64,000 nucleotides of DNA, taken from assembly GCF_021391395.1 (NCBI RefSeq), contig NZ_CP090059.1, positions 3,333,001-3,397,000 on the forward strand, written 5' to 3'. The notes under the pieces are model-generated. The model did no database searches and had not been told where the DNA came from. It worked only from the letters and a program-made list of their open reading frames with translations. The DNA is from Sphingomonas cannabina (GTDB lineage: Bacteria; Pseudomonadota; Alphaproteobacteria; Sphingomonadales; Sphingomonadaceae). Positions 45,063 through 53,974 of this stretch are shown piece after piece (position 1 is the first letter of the stretch; each line of letters starts with the position of its first letter). The position numbers and the translations under genes are program-made.

Positions 45063-46019
45063 TTGGCAGTCTACACGCAGGTTTCGGCGGAAGCACTCAC
45101 GGCCTTCCTCGCGCGCTACGACGTCGGCGAGCTGGTGTCGGCGAAGGGAATCGCGGAGGGAGTCGAGAACAGCAACTATCTGGTGGACACCACCCGGGCA
45201 CGCTTCATCCTGACTCTCTACGAAAAGCGCGTCGCAGCCGCCGACCTGCCGTTCTTCTTCGCGCTGCTCGATCATCTCGCCGCGCGCGGCAATCCGGTGC
45301 CGCCGGGCATCGCCGACCGCGAGGGCCGGGTGATCCACGAATTGGAAGGGCGACCGGCCTGCCTCATCAGGTTCCTGCCCGGCGTATCGGTCAGCCATCC
45401 GACGGCGATCCAGGCGCGCGCGGCGGGCGCGGCGATGGGGCGGATGCACGGCTCGCTCGCCGATTTCGCGCCCGTGCGGCCGAACAGCCTCGGCATCGAG
45501 TCCTGGCCCGGCCTGCTCGCGCAATGCGGCCGCTCGCTCGATGAGATCGAACCGGGACTCCACGCGAGGGTCGAGGCGGCGCTCGCCGAGGTCCGTGCGC
45601 AGTGGCCCACCGGCCTCGCCACCGCCGCCATCCATGCCGATCTGTTCCCGGACAATGTGCTGATGCTCGGCGACGAGGTGACGGGGCTGATCGACTTCTA
45701 TTTCGCCTGCACCGACATTCGCGCCTATGACCTTGCCGTGATGCATTCGGCGTGGAGCTTCGACGCGACTGGCGCGCCGCTCGATCCAAGCGTGGGCCAT
45801 GGACTGGTCGAGGGCTATGCCGCAGCCTTCCCGCTCGCGCCCGAGGAGCGGGCCGCGCTGCCGGTGCTCGCGCGGGGCGCCTGCATCCGCTTCCTGCTGA
45901 CGCGCGCCTGGGACTGGCTCAACACGCCGGCTGACGCGCTGGTGACGCGCAAGGACCCGCTCGCCTATCGCCGCCGGCTCGACTGGTACGACGCCAACCC
46001 CGACGCCTTCGCCGCATGA
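45063..46019 (+). CDS. thrB: Homoserine kinase, ThrB2/APH type
   Basis: 318 residues from TTG 45063 ([12 protein letters not shown]), which has AGGGGG six bases upstream and gives the usual family start MAVYTQVS. Kinase-like (aminoglycoside-phosphotransferase) fold: [21 protein letters not shown]-lobe, Brenner-type [11 protein letters not shown] and [10 protein letters not shown] catalytic loop. Phosphorylates homoserine for threonine synthesis. It overlaps rnhA by 4 bp. Confidence 0.93.
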   Translation: MAVYTQVSAEALTAFLARYDVGELVSAKGIAEGVENSNYLVDTTRARFILTLYEKRVAAADLPFFFALLDHLAARGNPVPPGIADREGRVIHELEGRPACLIRFLPGVSVSHPTAIQARAAGAAMGRMHGSLADFAPVRPNSLGIESWPGLLAQCGRSLDEIEPGLHARVEAALAEVRAQWPTGLATAAIHADLFPDNVLMLGDEVTGLIDFYFACTDIRAYDLAVMHSAWSFDATGAPLDPSVGHGLVEGYAAAFPLAPEERAALPVLARGACIRFLLTRAWDWLNTPADALVTRKDPLAYRRRLDWYDANPDAFAA

Positions 46020-46465
46020 CCGCCCTCCCCCATGTCGAGATCGCCACCGACGGCGCGTGCAAGGGCAATCCCGGCCCCGGCGGCTGGGGCGCGGTGCTGC
46101 GCTTCAACGGCAAGGAGAAGGAGTTGTCGGGCGGCGAGCGGCTCACCACCAACAACCGCATGGAGCTGACCGCCGCGATCCGCGGGCTGGAGGCGCTGAC
46201 CCGGCCGTGCCGCGTCACCCTGTCGACCGACAGCCGCTACGTGATGGACGGCCTCACCAAATGGATCCACGGCTGGCAGCGCAACGGCTGGAGGACCGCC
46301 GACAAGAAGCCGGTCAAGAATGCCGAGCTATGGCAGGAACTGCTCGCCGCGGCGAAGCCCCACAAGATCGACTGGATATGGGTGAAGGGCCATGCCGGCC
46401 ACCCCGACAACGAACGCGCCGACCGGCTGGCGAGCGACGCCGCGCTCGCCGCCGGGGCCGGGTAA
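46016..46465 (+). CDS. rnhA: Ribonuclease HI
   Basis: 149 residues. Active-site residues D12 ([11 protein letters not shown]), E50 (NRMELTAAI), D72 ([10 protein letters not shown]) and D136 with H126 ([13 protein letters not shown]) are all present. Removes RNA from RNA-DNA hybrids. Overlaps thrB as ATGA, the classical alphaproteobacterial pairing. Confidence 0.97.
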   Translation: MTALPHVEIATDGACKGNPGPGGWGAVLRFNGKEKELSGGERLTTNNRMELTAAIRGLEALTRPCRVTLSTDSRYVMDGLTKWIHGWQRNGWRTADKKPVKNAELWQELLAAAKPHKIDWIWVKGHAGHPDNERADRLASDAALAAGAG

Positions 46466-46636
46466 TTACTCCTCGACCGGCGCGCCCGGGCCGTTCTTGA
46501 GGATAGAATCGATGGCGTTCTTGGCCGATGCCTTGCTGGTGTAGCCTTCGGTCCAGAAGATCACTTCGCTGTTGTACTTGAACTTGGCGACATACTCGCC
46601 GGCCTTGTTCTGCTCGATCACGAACTTGTGCGCCAT
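46466..46636 (-). CDS. Small DUF1508-family protein
   Basis: 56 residues from ATG 46636, with GGGAGAG upstream; it ends flush with the rnhA stop on the other strand. The sequence MAHKFVIEQNKAGEYVAKFK continues with SEVIFWTEGYTSKASAKNAI, the compact beta-alpha unit of DUF1508/YegP proteins. Function unknown. Confidence 0.88.
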   Translation of the reverse strand: MAHKFVIEQNKAGEYVAKFKYNSEVIFWTEGYTSKASAKNAIDSILKNGPGAPVEE

Positions 46637-46661
46637 CACTCACTCTCCCGAATCACTTGGG

Positions 46662-46675
46662 CTAACATATGTTAG
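46662..46675. promoter_or_regulatory. 14-bp palindrome upstream of the DUF1508 gene
   Basis: CTAACATATGTTAG is a perfect palindrome 25 bp before the DUF1508 start and 18 bp past the stop of the upstream FAD gene. Place and symmetry suggest an operator or a -10-spanning control site. Confidence 0.55.
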
Positions 46676-46693
46676 TAGGGGGCCCGGGAGCTG

Positions 46694-47761
46694 TCACCGT
46701 GCGAAACGATCCGGCGCATAGGGGGCCGGATCGAGCTCCGGTGCCGTCCCGAGCAGCAGCGCGGCGGCAAGCCGGGCCGCGGCGGGTGCGGTCTGGATGC
46801 CGAAGCCGCCCTGCCCTGCGCACCAGAAGAAGCCCGGCCGGTCGGGAGCGAAGCCATAGACCGGCCGCCGGTCGGGCGCGAAGCTCCTGAGGCCCGCCCA
46901 TTTCCGCTCGACCGCGGCGACGCGCCAGTCGACCACCCGCTCGAACCGGTCGACGGCGACGGCAACGTCGATCTCCTCGGGCTGCGCGTCGCAGGGATCG
47001 GTGGGAATCTCGTCATGCGGGCTCAACCACAGCCGGCCGCCCGTCTCCGGCTTGAAGTAGAAGCTTCCGCCGATGTGCACGACGAGCGGCAGCGTCATCG
47101 ACGCCGCCGGATCGGTGCGCAGCTGGGCCATGGTCCGGCGATAGGGCCGGATGCCGAGCGGCCTGGCGCCGCAACGCTCGGCGACCGGATCGGCCCAGGC
47201 TCCCGCGGCATCGATCAGGATGCCGGCGGCGACCGGCCCGTCGGCCGTCTCGATCCGCCAATCCACCCCCTGTCGCTCGGCGGCGCGGAGGCCGGCGTTC
47301 AGCCGGATCACCGCTCCCGCCTGCCGCGCCCGCGCGAGCGCATCGGCATGGAGCCCGGCGACGTCGATATAGGCGCAGCTCGGCTCGATCACCCCGAGCG
47401 CCCATTCCGATCGCAGCCCAGGCACATAGGCAGCGGGATCGACCGGGCGAAGTTCCACACCGCTGCCTTCGAACTCGACGAGCAGAGCGTCGATCGCCGC
47501 AGCTTCCTCCGCCCGTCCGATATGGAGCGAGCCGAGTGGCGCCAGATACGGATCGAGCGCCTCGCGCGAGGCGGTGGTGAGCGGCTGGACGGCGGGCCCG
47601 CCATAGGTCTCGGACCAGAAGGCGGCCGAACGCCCGGTCGCATGATAGCCCGCGACCTCCTCTTCCTCCAGCACCACCACCGATCCATGCGGTGCCAATT
47701 CGGCAGCCAGCGTCGCACCGGCGATCCCCGCGCCGACGATCGCGAAGTCGAACCGGCTCAC
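46694..47761 (-). CDS. FAD-dependent oxidoreductase, D-amino-acid dehydrogenase/glycine oxidase-like
   Basis: 355 residues from GTG 47761, overlapping the hydrolase stop by 4 bp (GTGA). Dinucleotide-binding motif AIVGAGIAGATLAAEL at about 7-22, then LEEEEVAGYHATGRSAA. The C-terminal PGFFWCAGQGGFGIQTAPAA is the FAD-closing segment of the DAO/DadA family. It probably oxidises an amine or 2-hydroxy/amino acid; the substrate is unknown. Pairing with a hydrolase suggests a catabolic role. Confidence 0.88.
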   Translation of the reverse strand: MSRFDFAIVGAGIAGATLAAELAPHGSVVVLEEEEVAGYHATGRSAAFWSETYGGPAVQPLTTASREALDPYLAPLGSLHIGRAEEAAAIDALLVEFEGSGVELRPVDPAAYVPGLRSEWALGVIEPSCAYIDVAGLHADALARARQAGAVIRLNAGLRAAERQGVDWRIETADGPVAAGILIDAAGAWADPVAERCGARPLGIRPYRRTMAQLRTDPAASMTLPLVVHIGGSFYFKPETGGRLWLSPHDEIPTDPCDAQPEEIDVAVAVDRFERVVDWRVAAVERKWAGLRSFAPDRRPVYGFAPDRPGFFWCAGQGGFGIQTAPAAARLAAALLLGTAPELDPAPYAPDRFAR

Positions 47762-48705
47762 CGCGATGCCTTCGCCTCGAGAAACAGGTCGATCTCCTCG
47801 ATCGCGCGGTCGCGCACCGGATCGGCTTCGCGCAGGATCTCGTGCGCCGATTCCTTGCCGAAGCGCACCACGCGCACGTCGGGCAGCTTCTCCGCCACCG
47901 CCAGCGCCGCCCGGGCGTCGACCAGGCCGTCCGCCTCGGCGATCAGCATCAGCATCGGCACGTCCATCGTCGCGAGCGCCGGTGAGGCATTGAGCGTCCG
48001 GGTCGAGGCGAACGCCTCGATCACCCAGCGCCAGCTCGGCGGGCCGGTGAGCAGCGAACGGTCGTGCTGCTGCCACCACAGCTCGTCGGCATAGCGGTCG
48101 GGATCGAAGGTCAGCAGGCTCTGCCGCGTCTCGGTGGTATAGGGCTTCTCGTTCCCCTTCCACGCCGCCCGCGCCGGATTGCCGAGGCTGCCCATCCGCC
48201 GCGCCAGCCACTCGCCGAACCGCGGCCCGATCGGTGCGTGGAGGCCGAGCATCGGCGCCACCAGCACCGCCGCGTCGGGCGCAACTGCCCCCTCCGCCAG
48301 CGCGCGGAGCAGCAGATGGCCGCCCATCGAATGCCCCATCGCTACCCGTGGCCCCGGGGTATCCGCCGCCCAGTCACGCCAGAAAACGGCGATGTCCTCG
48401 ATGAACTGCCCGAAGCTCTCGATATGCCCGACATGCGGCCGTTCGGTGAGTCGGCCCGACCCGCCCTGCCCTCGCCAGTCGAACGAGGTCACCCGCCAGC
48501 CGCGCTCGTGCCAGTGCGCGAACGTCTCCAGATATTTCTCGAAGATGTCGCCGCGCCCGCCCTGGAACAGGATCGATCCGCGCGGCTCCACGCCCTCGGG
48601 CGCGGGCCAGTCGAAGGTGCGCAGCGCATGGCCGTCGGGCGCCATCCAGCGGCCGACGACGGCACCCGCCGGATAGGCGCGGCGGTCGAATGCGGGAGAG
48701 GTCAT
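47758..48705 (-). CDS. Alpha/beta hydrolase, lysophospholipase/monoacylglycerol-lipase type
   Basis: 315 residues. Nucleophile elbow MGHSMGGHLLLRALAEG (Ser in GHSMG), oxyanion region FQGGRGDIFEKYLETFAHW, Asp region MLMLIAEADGLVDARA, and the catalytic His in RFGKESAHEILREAD. Matches PldB/MGL-like hydrolases. No signal peptide, so cytosolic. Confidence 0.9.
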   Translation of the reverse strand: MTSPAFDRRAYPAGAVVGRWMAPDGHALRTFDWPAPEGVEPRGSILFQGGRGDIFEKYLETFAHWHERGWRVTSFDWRGQGGSGRLTERPHVGHIESFGQFIEDIAVFWRDWAADTPGPRVAMGHSMGGHLLLRALAEGAVAPDAAVLVAPMLGLHAPIGPRFGEWLARRMGSLGNPARAAWKGNEKPYTTETRQSLLTFDPDRYADELWWQQHDRSLLTGPPSWRWVIEAFASTRTLNASPALATMDVPMLMLIAEADGLVDARAALAVAEKLPDVRVVRFGKESAHEILREADPVRDRAIEEIDLFLEAKASR

Positions 48706-48755
48706 GCCCGCTGGTTACGTTTTGGAAAGCGCGCTCGTCTAGGCAATTACGATTG

Positions 48756-49226
48756 ATGGGGGATTATCTTTCTTTGGCGCTGCTCGGCGCGCTCGCGCTG
48801 CTCCTGGTCTCGGCCGGGATCGAGGACGTGCGCACCCGCGAGATCGCCAATTGGAAGAACGCCCTGATCGCGCTGCTCGCGCCCGCCTGGTGGTGGGCGA
48901 GCGGGCTGGGAGTTTGGCCGGGCGCCGCGATCCAGCTTGGAGTCGCGCTGCTGGTATTCGTCGTCTTCGTCGGCGCCTTCGCGCTGGGACAGATGGGCGG
49001 GGGCGACGTCAAGCTGATCGGCGCGCTGGCGCTGTGGCTGCCGCCGATGCCGCTGATGTGGATGCTGGTGGTGATGTCGCTGGCCGGCGGTGCGCTCACG
49101 CTGGTGATGCTGGCCGAGAGATGGTGGCGCCCCGCGGAGCGCCCGCTCGAGATTCCCTATGGGGTCGCGATCGCCATCGCCGGCCTGCTCAGCCTTCACG
49201 AACCGATAATTAACCAATTGCGGTGA
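48756..49226 (+). CDS. cpaA: Prepilin peptidase of the Tad pilus
   Basis: 156 residues, membrane protein of the type A24 aspartyl protease family. Active aspartates: in IEDVRTREIANWKN (first) and GQMGGGDVKLIGAL (second, the GxGD motif). It cuts and can methylate the N-terminus of Flp pilins and pseudopilins. First gene of the Tad locus here; no Flp pilin gene precedes it. Confidence 0.93.
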   Translation: MGDYLSLALLGALALLLVSAGIEDVRTREIANWKNALIALLAPAWWWASGLGVWPGAAIQLGVALLVFVVFVGAFALGQMGGGDVKLIGALALWLPPMPLMWMLVVMSLAGGALTLVMLAERWWRPAERPLEIPYGVAIAIAGLLSLHEPIINQLR

Positions 49227-49275
49227 TTGCTTAATCGCGGATCAACCCCGCCGAATCTGGAAAGGCCTGCTCGGC

Positions 49276-50352
49276 ATGGATGGACGGAAGATAGTGCTGC
49301 TGGTGGCCGCGTTGCTCGTCGCCGCCGTGACCGCCTTCATGGCGCGCAGCCTGATGCAGGGCGCCGCCACGCCGGTGGCTGCCGCGAACAATGTCGCGCC
49401 GAACGCGGACGGCCCCCAGGTGCTCGTCGCCACGCGCGCGCTGCCGGTCGGGACGATTCTCGACGAAAGCTCGATGAAGTTCCAGCCCTGGCCCAAGGAG
49501 CTGGTCGAGGGCGCCTATTACCTCAAGGACAAGACGCCCGACCTCAAGGCGCTGCAGGGGACGGTGGTGCGCTTCGCAATTCCCGCGGGCCAGCCGATCA
49601 CCCAGGGCGCGCTGGTCAAGCCCGGCGACCGCGGCTTCCTCGCCGCCGCGCTGGCACCCGGCATGCGCGCGGTCACCGTGCCCGTGTCGGCGCAGACCTC
49701 CGTGGCAGGCTTCATCTTCCCGGGCGACCGCGTCGATCTGATCCTCACCCAGTCGGTGGCGGGCGGCGGCGATGGTTCCCCGCTCAAGACGTCGGAGACG
49801 GTGCTGCGCAACCTGCGCGTGCTCGCGACGGATCAGAAGACCGACAAGAGCGTCGACGACAAGGGCAACACCGTCGTCAACACCTATTCGATGGTGACGA
49901 TCGAGGCGACGCCCAAGATCGCCGAGAAGATTGCCGTGGCGCAGACGCTCGGCTCGCTGTCGCTGTCGCTGCGCTCGATCGCCGACAATGCCGGCGAACT
50001 CGAGGAGGCGATCGCGTCCGGCGAGGTCAACGTGCCGGACGGCGACAAGGCCGAGAAGGCGATGCTGGCATCGGTCGCCGCGCGCCCGGTCGACGGCAAG
50101 GGCACCTTCTCGACCGGTGCCGACGTGTCGCGCTTCCAGCGCAGCACCGTACCCGGCAAGCCGGTGGAAGCCGGTGGGGCGGGCGGCGCTCCGCAGGTGC
50201 TGGCGGCGCCGAGCGGACCGATGGTGCGCGTCGTGCGCGGCAACAATGTCCAGGACGTCGTCATCGGCAGCAGGGTCACGCCGGCTGCGGTTCCGGTTCC
50301 GGCACCGCCGCCGGTCCACGCCGGCGGCACGCCTTCGGGGGGGACGAATTAA
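49276..50352 (+). CDS. cpaB: Flp pilus assembly protein CpaB/RcpC
   Basis: 358 residues. N-terminal helix IVLLVAALLVAAVTAFMARS, then an SAF domain (VLVATRALPVGTILDESSMK) and the CpaB core MRAVTVPVSAQTSVAGFIFP. Periplasmic assembly protein that probably contacts the secretin. C-terminal tail Pro-rich. Confidence 0.94.
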   Translation: MDGRKIVLLVAALLVAAVTAFMARSLMQGAATPVAAANNVAPNADGPQVLVATRALPVGTILDESSMKFQPWPKELVEGAYYLKDKTPDLKALQGTVVRFAIPAGQPITQGALVKPGDRGFLAAALAPGMRAVTVPVSAQTSVAGFIFPGDRVDLILTQSVAGGGDGSPLKTSETVLRNLRVLATDQKTDKSVDDKGNTVVNTYSMVTIEATPKIAEKIAVAQTLGSLSLSLRSIADNAGELEEAIASGEVNVPDGDKAEKAMLASVAARPVDGKGTFSTGADVSRFQRSTVPGKPVEAGGAGGAPQVLAAPSGPMVRVVRGNNVQDVVIGSRVTPAAVPVPAPPPVHAGGTPSGGTN

Positions 50353-50353
50353 G

Positions 50354-51985
50354 ATGCATAGGAAAACCTTCCTGCGGCGATCGCTCGCGGCGACGGTGGC
50401 TACGGCCCTTGTCGCGGGCACCGCAGCCACCGCACGTCCGGGCCCAGCGGAACGGGCAGGACCGGCCCGAGTCGCCAAGTTCCCGGCCGGCGCCCAGCGC
50501 CCGACCACGGAAGTCACGCTGTCGGTCGGTCAGGGCGAACTCGTCAACCTGCCCGCGAGCGTCGCGAGCGTGTGGACGTCGAACCCGGCGGTCGCGGACG
50601 TCTTCGTCAACAATCCGCGCCAGATCCATCTCTTCGGCAAGGAGTTCGGCGAGGCGACCGTGTTCGCCACCGCGGCCAACGGTTCGGTGGTCTATGCCAC
50701 CAACGTCCGCGTCAGCCAGAACATCACCTCGATCGATCGGATGATGAAGCTGGCGATGCCCGACGCCGACGTGAAGGTCACGACGGTCGGCCAGATCGCG
50801 GTGCTGACCGGCACCGTCGCCTCGCCCGACGACAGCGCCGAGGCGCAGCGGCTGGTGACGGCGCTGCTCAACCCCGGCGTCAACGTGAACTCACCGGACG
50901 CGCAGCTCAAGATCGGCGTGGTGAACCGCCTGCGTACCGCGACGCCGCTGCAGGTCAACCTGCAGGTGCGCATCGCCGAGGTGAGCCGTAGCTTCGTCAA
51001 GAATATTGGCGTCAACATGACCACGTTCGACCCGACGGGCGGGTTCAAGTTCGGCATCGGCCAGGGCCGCAAGATCTTCAACCAATATGCTCCCGGCGGA
51101 CCGCTCGGAGTTGGCGACGAAGCGTCCAACGGCGTCACCTCGGTGATCAAGAGCCCGAACGGCACCTCGCTGTTCGGCAATGGCAAGCTGTTCGGCATGG
51201 ACGTCCTGGGCGGGCTCGACCTGGGCGAGCAGCTGGGTCAGGTGACCACCCTCGCCAACCCGAACCTCACCGCCCTGTCGGGCGAGACCGCGACCTTCCT
51301 CGCCGGTGGCGAGGTTCCGATCCTGATCAGCCAGCCGCTGGGCGGCGTCACGGTCGAATACAAGCAATATGGCGTCAGCCTCGCCTACACGCCGACGGTG
51401 CTGAGCGACGGGCGTATCTCGCTGCGCGTCCGGCCGGAAGTGTCGGAGCTGTCGGCCGCGGGCGCGATCGTGGTCGGCAATACGCAGATTCCCGCGATGA
51501 CCACTCGCCGCACCGAAACGACGGTCGAGCTGGGCTCGGGCGAAAGCCTTGTGATCGGCGGCCTGCTGTCGAACCGGCACGACAACGGTTTCGACAAGAC
51601 GCCGGGCGTCGGCGACCTGCCGATCCTTGGCGCCCTGTTCCGCTCGAACAGCTTCAAGCGCAATGAATCCGAGCTGGTCATCGTCGTGACGCCGTATCTG
51701 GTGAAGCCGGTCAACGCGAACGAGATCGCCCTGCCCACCGACGGCTACAAGGCGCCGACCGACCTCGGCCGCATCTTCATGGGCGAGCTGGCGAGCGGCC
51801 AGAGCGGCGCTTCGCGGCCCAAGCCGTCGATGGCGACGCCGTCGGCGCCGTCCCCGTCGATCGGCGCAGTGGCGCCCCTGACCCCGGCACCGGTGGCGCC
51901 GCAGCGGCAGGAGACCGCCCCGGCGCCCGAACCGCGCAAGGTCAAGAAGGACGCCGGCGCCATGCCCGGCTTCAGCTTCCGGTGA
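50354..51985 (+). CDS. cpaC: Tad pilus outer-membrane secretin CpaC/RcpA
   Basis: 543 residues from ATG 50354, one base after cpaB. Signal peptide (RRSLAATVATALVAGTAAT), N-terminal pilus-assembly domain VTLSVGQGELVNLPASVASV with SNPAVADVFV, then a secretin domain ending RTETTVELGSGESLVIGGLL and GVGDLPILGALFRS. Pro-rich C-terminal tail. It forms the outer-membrane ring for the pilus. Confidence 0.95.
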   Translation: MHRKTFLRRSLAATVATALVAGTAATARPGPAERAGPARVAKFPAGAQRPTTEVTLSVGQGELVNLPASVASVWTSNPAVADVFVNNPRQIHLFGKEFGEATVFATAANGSVVYATNVRVSQNITSIDRMMKLAMPDADVKVTTVGQIAVLTGTVASPDDSAEAQRLVTALLNPGVNVNSPDAQLKIGVVNRLRTATPLQVNLQVRIAEVSRSFVKNIGVNMTTFDPTGGFKFGIGQGRKIFNQYAPGGPLGVGDEASNGVTSVIKSPNGTSLFGNGKLFGMDVLGGLDLGEQLGQVTTLANPNLTALSGETATFLAGGEVPILISQPLGGVTVEYKQYGVSLAYTPTVLSDGRISLRVRPEVSELSAAGAIVVGNTQIPAMTTRRTETTVELGSGESLVIGGLLSNRHDNGFDKTPGVGDLPILGALFRSNSFKRNESELVIVVTPYLVKPVNANEIALPTDGYKAPTDLGRIFMGELASGQSGASRPKPSMATPSAPSPSIGAVAPLTPAPVAPQRQETAPAPEPRKVKKDAGAMPGFSFR

Positions 51986-51996
51986 TGGAGATCGAG

Positions 51997-52632
51997 ATGA
52001 CGATGCCTGGACGTCTGTTGGCCCTTCTCGCGCCGGCGCTGCTGCTCGGCGGATGCGGGGTGGGCAATCGCGACCTCGAATCGGTCCACCAACCGGTGGT
52101 ATCGCGCGCCGATTACGCGCTCGACCTCGCCGTCTCGGGCGATGGGCTCGCCTCGGGCGAGCGGCAGCGCCTCGCCGGCTGGCTGGCCTCGCTCAACGTC
52201 GGCTATGGCGACCGTATCGCGGTCGACGACGGCAGCCAGGACTATGCGGGCGGCGTGCACGCGGCGGTCACGGACGAAGCCGCACATTATGGCCTCCTGG
52301 TGAACGACAAGGTGCCGGTGATCGCAGGTCCGCTGACGCCAGGCACGGCGCGCGTGGTCGTCTCACGCATGACCGCCTCGGTTCCGGGCTGTCCCGATCA
52401 TAGCGGACTGCGCGGTAGCGACCTCAATGCCAACACCTGGTCCAACTACGGCTGCGCGACCAACACCAATCTGGCGGCGATGGTGGCCCGGCCGGAGGAT
52501 CTGATCCGCGGCCAGCAGGGTGACCCGACCGCCGACACGATGACGACGTACAAGGCCGTGACCACGTTCCGTGCCAAGGCGCCGACGGGTGCCGGCGACG
52601 TCAAGCGCGAATCGACGAAGGGCGGAAACTGA
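51997..52632 (+). CDS. cpaD: Tad pilus lipoprotein CpaD
   Basis: 211 residues from ATG 51997, which has GGAG six bases upstream; ATG 51985 overlaps the cpaC stop and ATG 52003 is a further choice. Lipobox LLLGGC near residue 18, then GVGNRDLESVHQPVVSRADY, typical of CpaD; the C-terminal NYGCATNTNLAAMVARPEDL is the most conserved block of the family. Supports secretin assembly. Confidence 0.92.
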   Translation: MTMPGRLLALLAPALLLGGCGVGNRDLESVHQPVVSRADYALDLAVSGDGLASGERQRLAGWLASLNVGYGDRIAVDDGSQDYAGGVHAAVTDEAAHYGLLVNDKVPVIAGPLTPGTARVVVSRMTASVPGCPDHSGLRGSDLNANTWSNYGCATNTNLAAMVARPEDLIRGQQGDPTADTMTTYKAVTTFRAKAPTGAGDVKRESTKGGN

Positions 52633-53942
52633 TGAACGCTCCCTGGAATCCCGCACGCATCGGCAACCGCGATCCCTTCGTCGCCTTCGTCTGCGACGAA
52701 ACGACCGCCGAGGCGATCCGGCCGATCGCGATCGAAATGGGCTGGCCGCCGGAGAAGGTGAACAAGGGCGGCCTGCGCAACGCCGTGCAGACGCTGTCGG
52801 TCACCGCCAGCCCCAACATCCTGTTCGTCGACCTGTCCGAATCGGGCGATCCGCTCAACGACATCAACGCGCTGGCCGAGGTCTGCGAGCCGGGCACGGT
52901 GGTGATCGCCGCCGGCCAGGTGAACGACGTCCGCCTCTATCGCGACCTCGTCGCCAGCGGCATCCACGATTATCTGCTGAAGCCGCTCAATCCCGACATG
53001 CTGCGGGATAGCCTCGCTCAGGCGCAGGCGATCCTGAACGCCCCTCGCGCCGCCGAGGCGGCATCGGAGCGCCCGCATTGCGGCATCGCGGTGATCGGCG
53101 CCCGCGGCGGCGCCGGCGCATCGACCGTCGCGACGTCGCTCGCCTGGCTGCTGAGCAGCAAGAACAGCCGCACCACCGCGCTGCTCGATCTCGACGTGCA
53201 TTTCGGCACCGGCGCGCTGGCGCTCGACCTCGAGCCGGGCCGCGGTCTCACCGACGCGATCGAGAACCCGAGCCGCATCGACGGGCTGTTCATCGAGCGC
53301 GCGATGGTCCGCGCGTCGGACCGGCTCGCCGTGCTCTCCGCCGAGGCGCCGATCCATTCGCCGATCGTCACCGACGGCGCGGCTTTCTACCAGCTCCAGG
53401 AGGAGCTGAGGGGCGCGTTCGAGGCGACCGTGGTCGACCTGCCCCGCGCGATGCTGGTCAACCACCCGCATCTCGTCAGCGACCTGCAGATCGCGGTGCT
53501 GGTGACCGAGCTGACGCTCGCCTCCGCCCGCGACACGATCCGCCTTCTCGCCTGGTTCAAGTCGAACGCGCCGCACCTCAGGCTGCTGGTCGTCGCCAAT
53601 CGCGTCCATGCCGCCTCGCAGCTCGAGATCAGCCGGCGGGATTTCGAGAGCTCGATCGAGCGCAAGATCGATTTCACCGTGCCGTTCGAGCCCAAGCAGG
53701 CTGCCCAGGCCGCCAAGCTGGGCAAGCCGCTCGCCGAGGCCGCGAAGGGCGTCAAGTCGCTGCAGCCGCTCACCGCACTGGCCGATCAGCTGGCCGGCAT
53801 GGCCGAAGCCGATGACGACGAAGCTCCCGCAAAGGGCAAGAAGGTGCCGGGCAAGGCGCAGAAGTCGGACAAGAACGGCGGCTCGCTGCTGGGCAAGCTC
53901 ACCCAGCTGACGGCGAAGCTGCCCAGCAAGGCGCGGAAGTGA
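52632..53942 (+). CDS. cpaE: Tad pilus polar-localisation ATPase CpaE/TadZ
   Basis: 436 residues, overlapping cpaD by one base (TGATG). N-terminal receiver-like domain (VIAAGQVNDVRLYRDLVASG), then a ParA/MinD domain with deviant P-loop GARGGAGAST, where the signature lysine is replaced, and LDLDVHFGTGALALDLEPG. The C-terminus is a Lys-rich tail. It positions the pilus machinery. The next gene in related loci is normally cpaF, which is absent here. Confidence 0.94.
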   Translation: MNAPWNPARIGNRDPFVAFVCDETTAEAIRPIAIEMGWPPEKVNKGGLRNAVQTLSVTASPNILFVDLSESGDPLNDINALAEVCEPGTVVIAAGQVNDVRLYRDLVASGIHDYLLKPLNPDMLRDSLAQAQAILNAPRAAEAASERPHCGIAVIGARGGAGASTVATSLAWLLSSKNSRTTALLDLDVHFGTGALALDLEPGRGLTDAIENPSRIDGLFIERAMVRASDRLAVLSAEAPIHSPIVTDGAAFYQLQEELRGAFEATVVDLPRAMLVNHPHLVSDLQIAVLVTELTLASARDTIRLLAWFKSNAPHLRLLVVANRVHAASQLEISRRDFESSIERKIDFTVPFEPKQAAQAAKLGKPLAEAAKGVKSLQPLTALADQLAGMAEADDDEAPAKGKKVPGKAQKSDKNGGSLLGKLTQLTAKLPSKARK

Positions 53943-53974
53943 TCGGGTTTGAACCCTGAGGGGGAGTTGATCGG

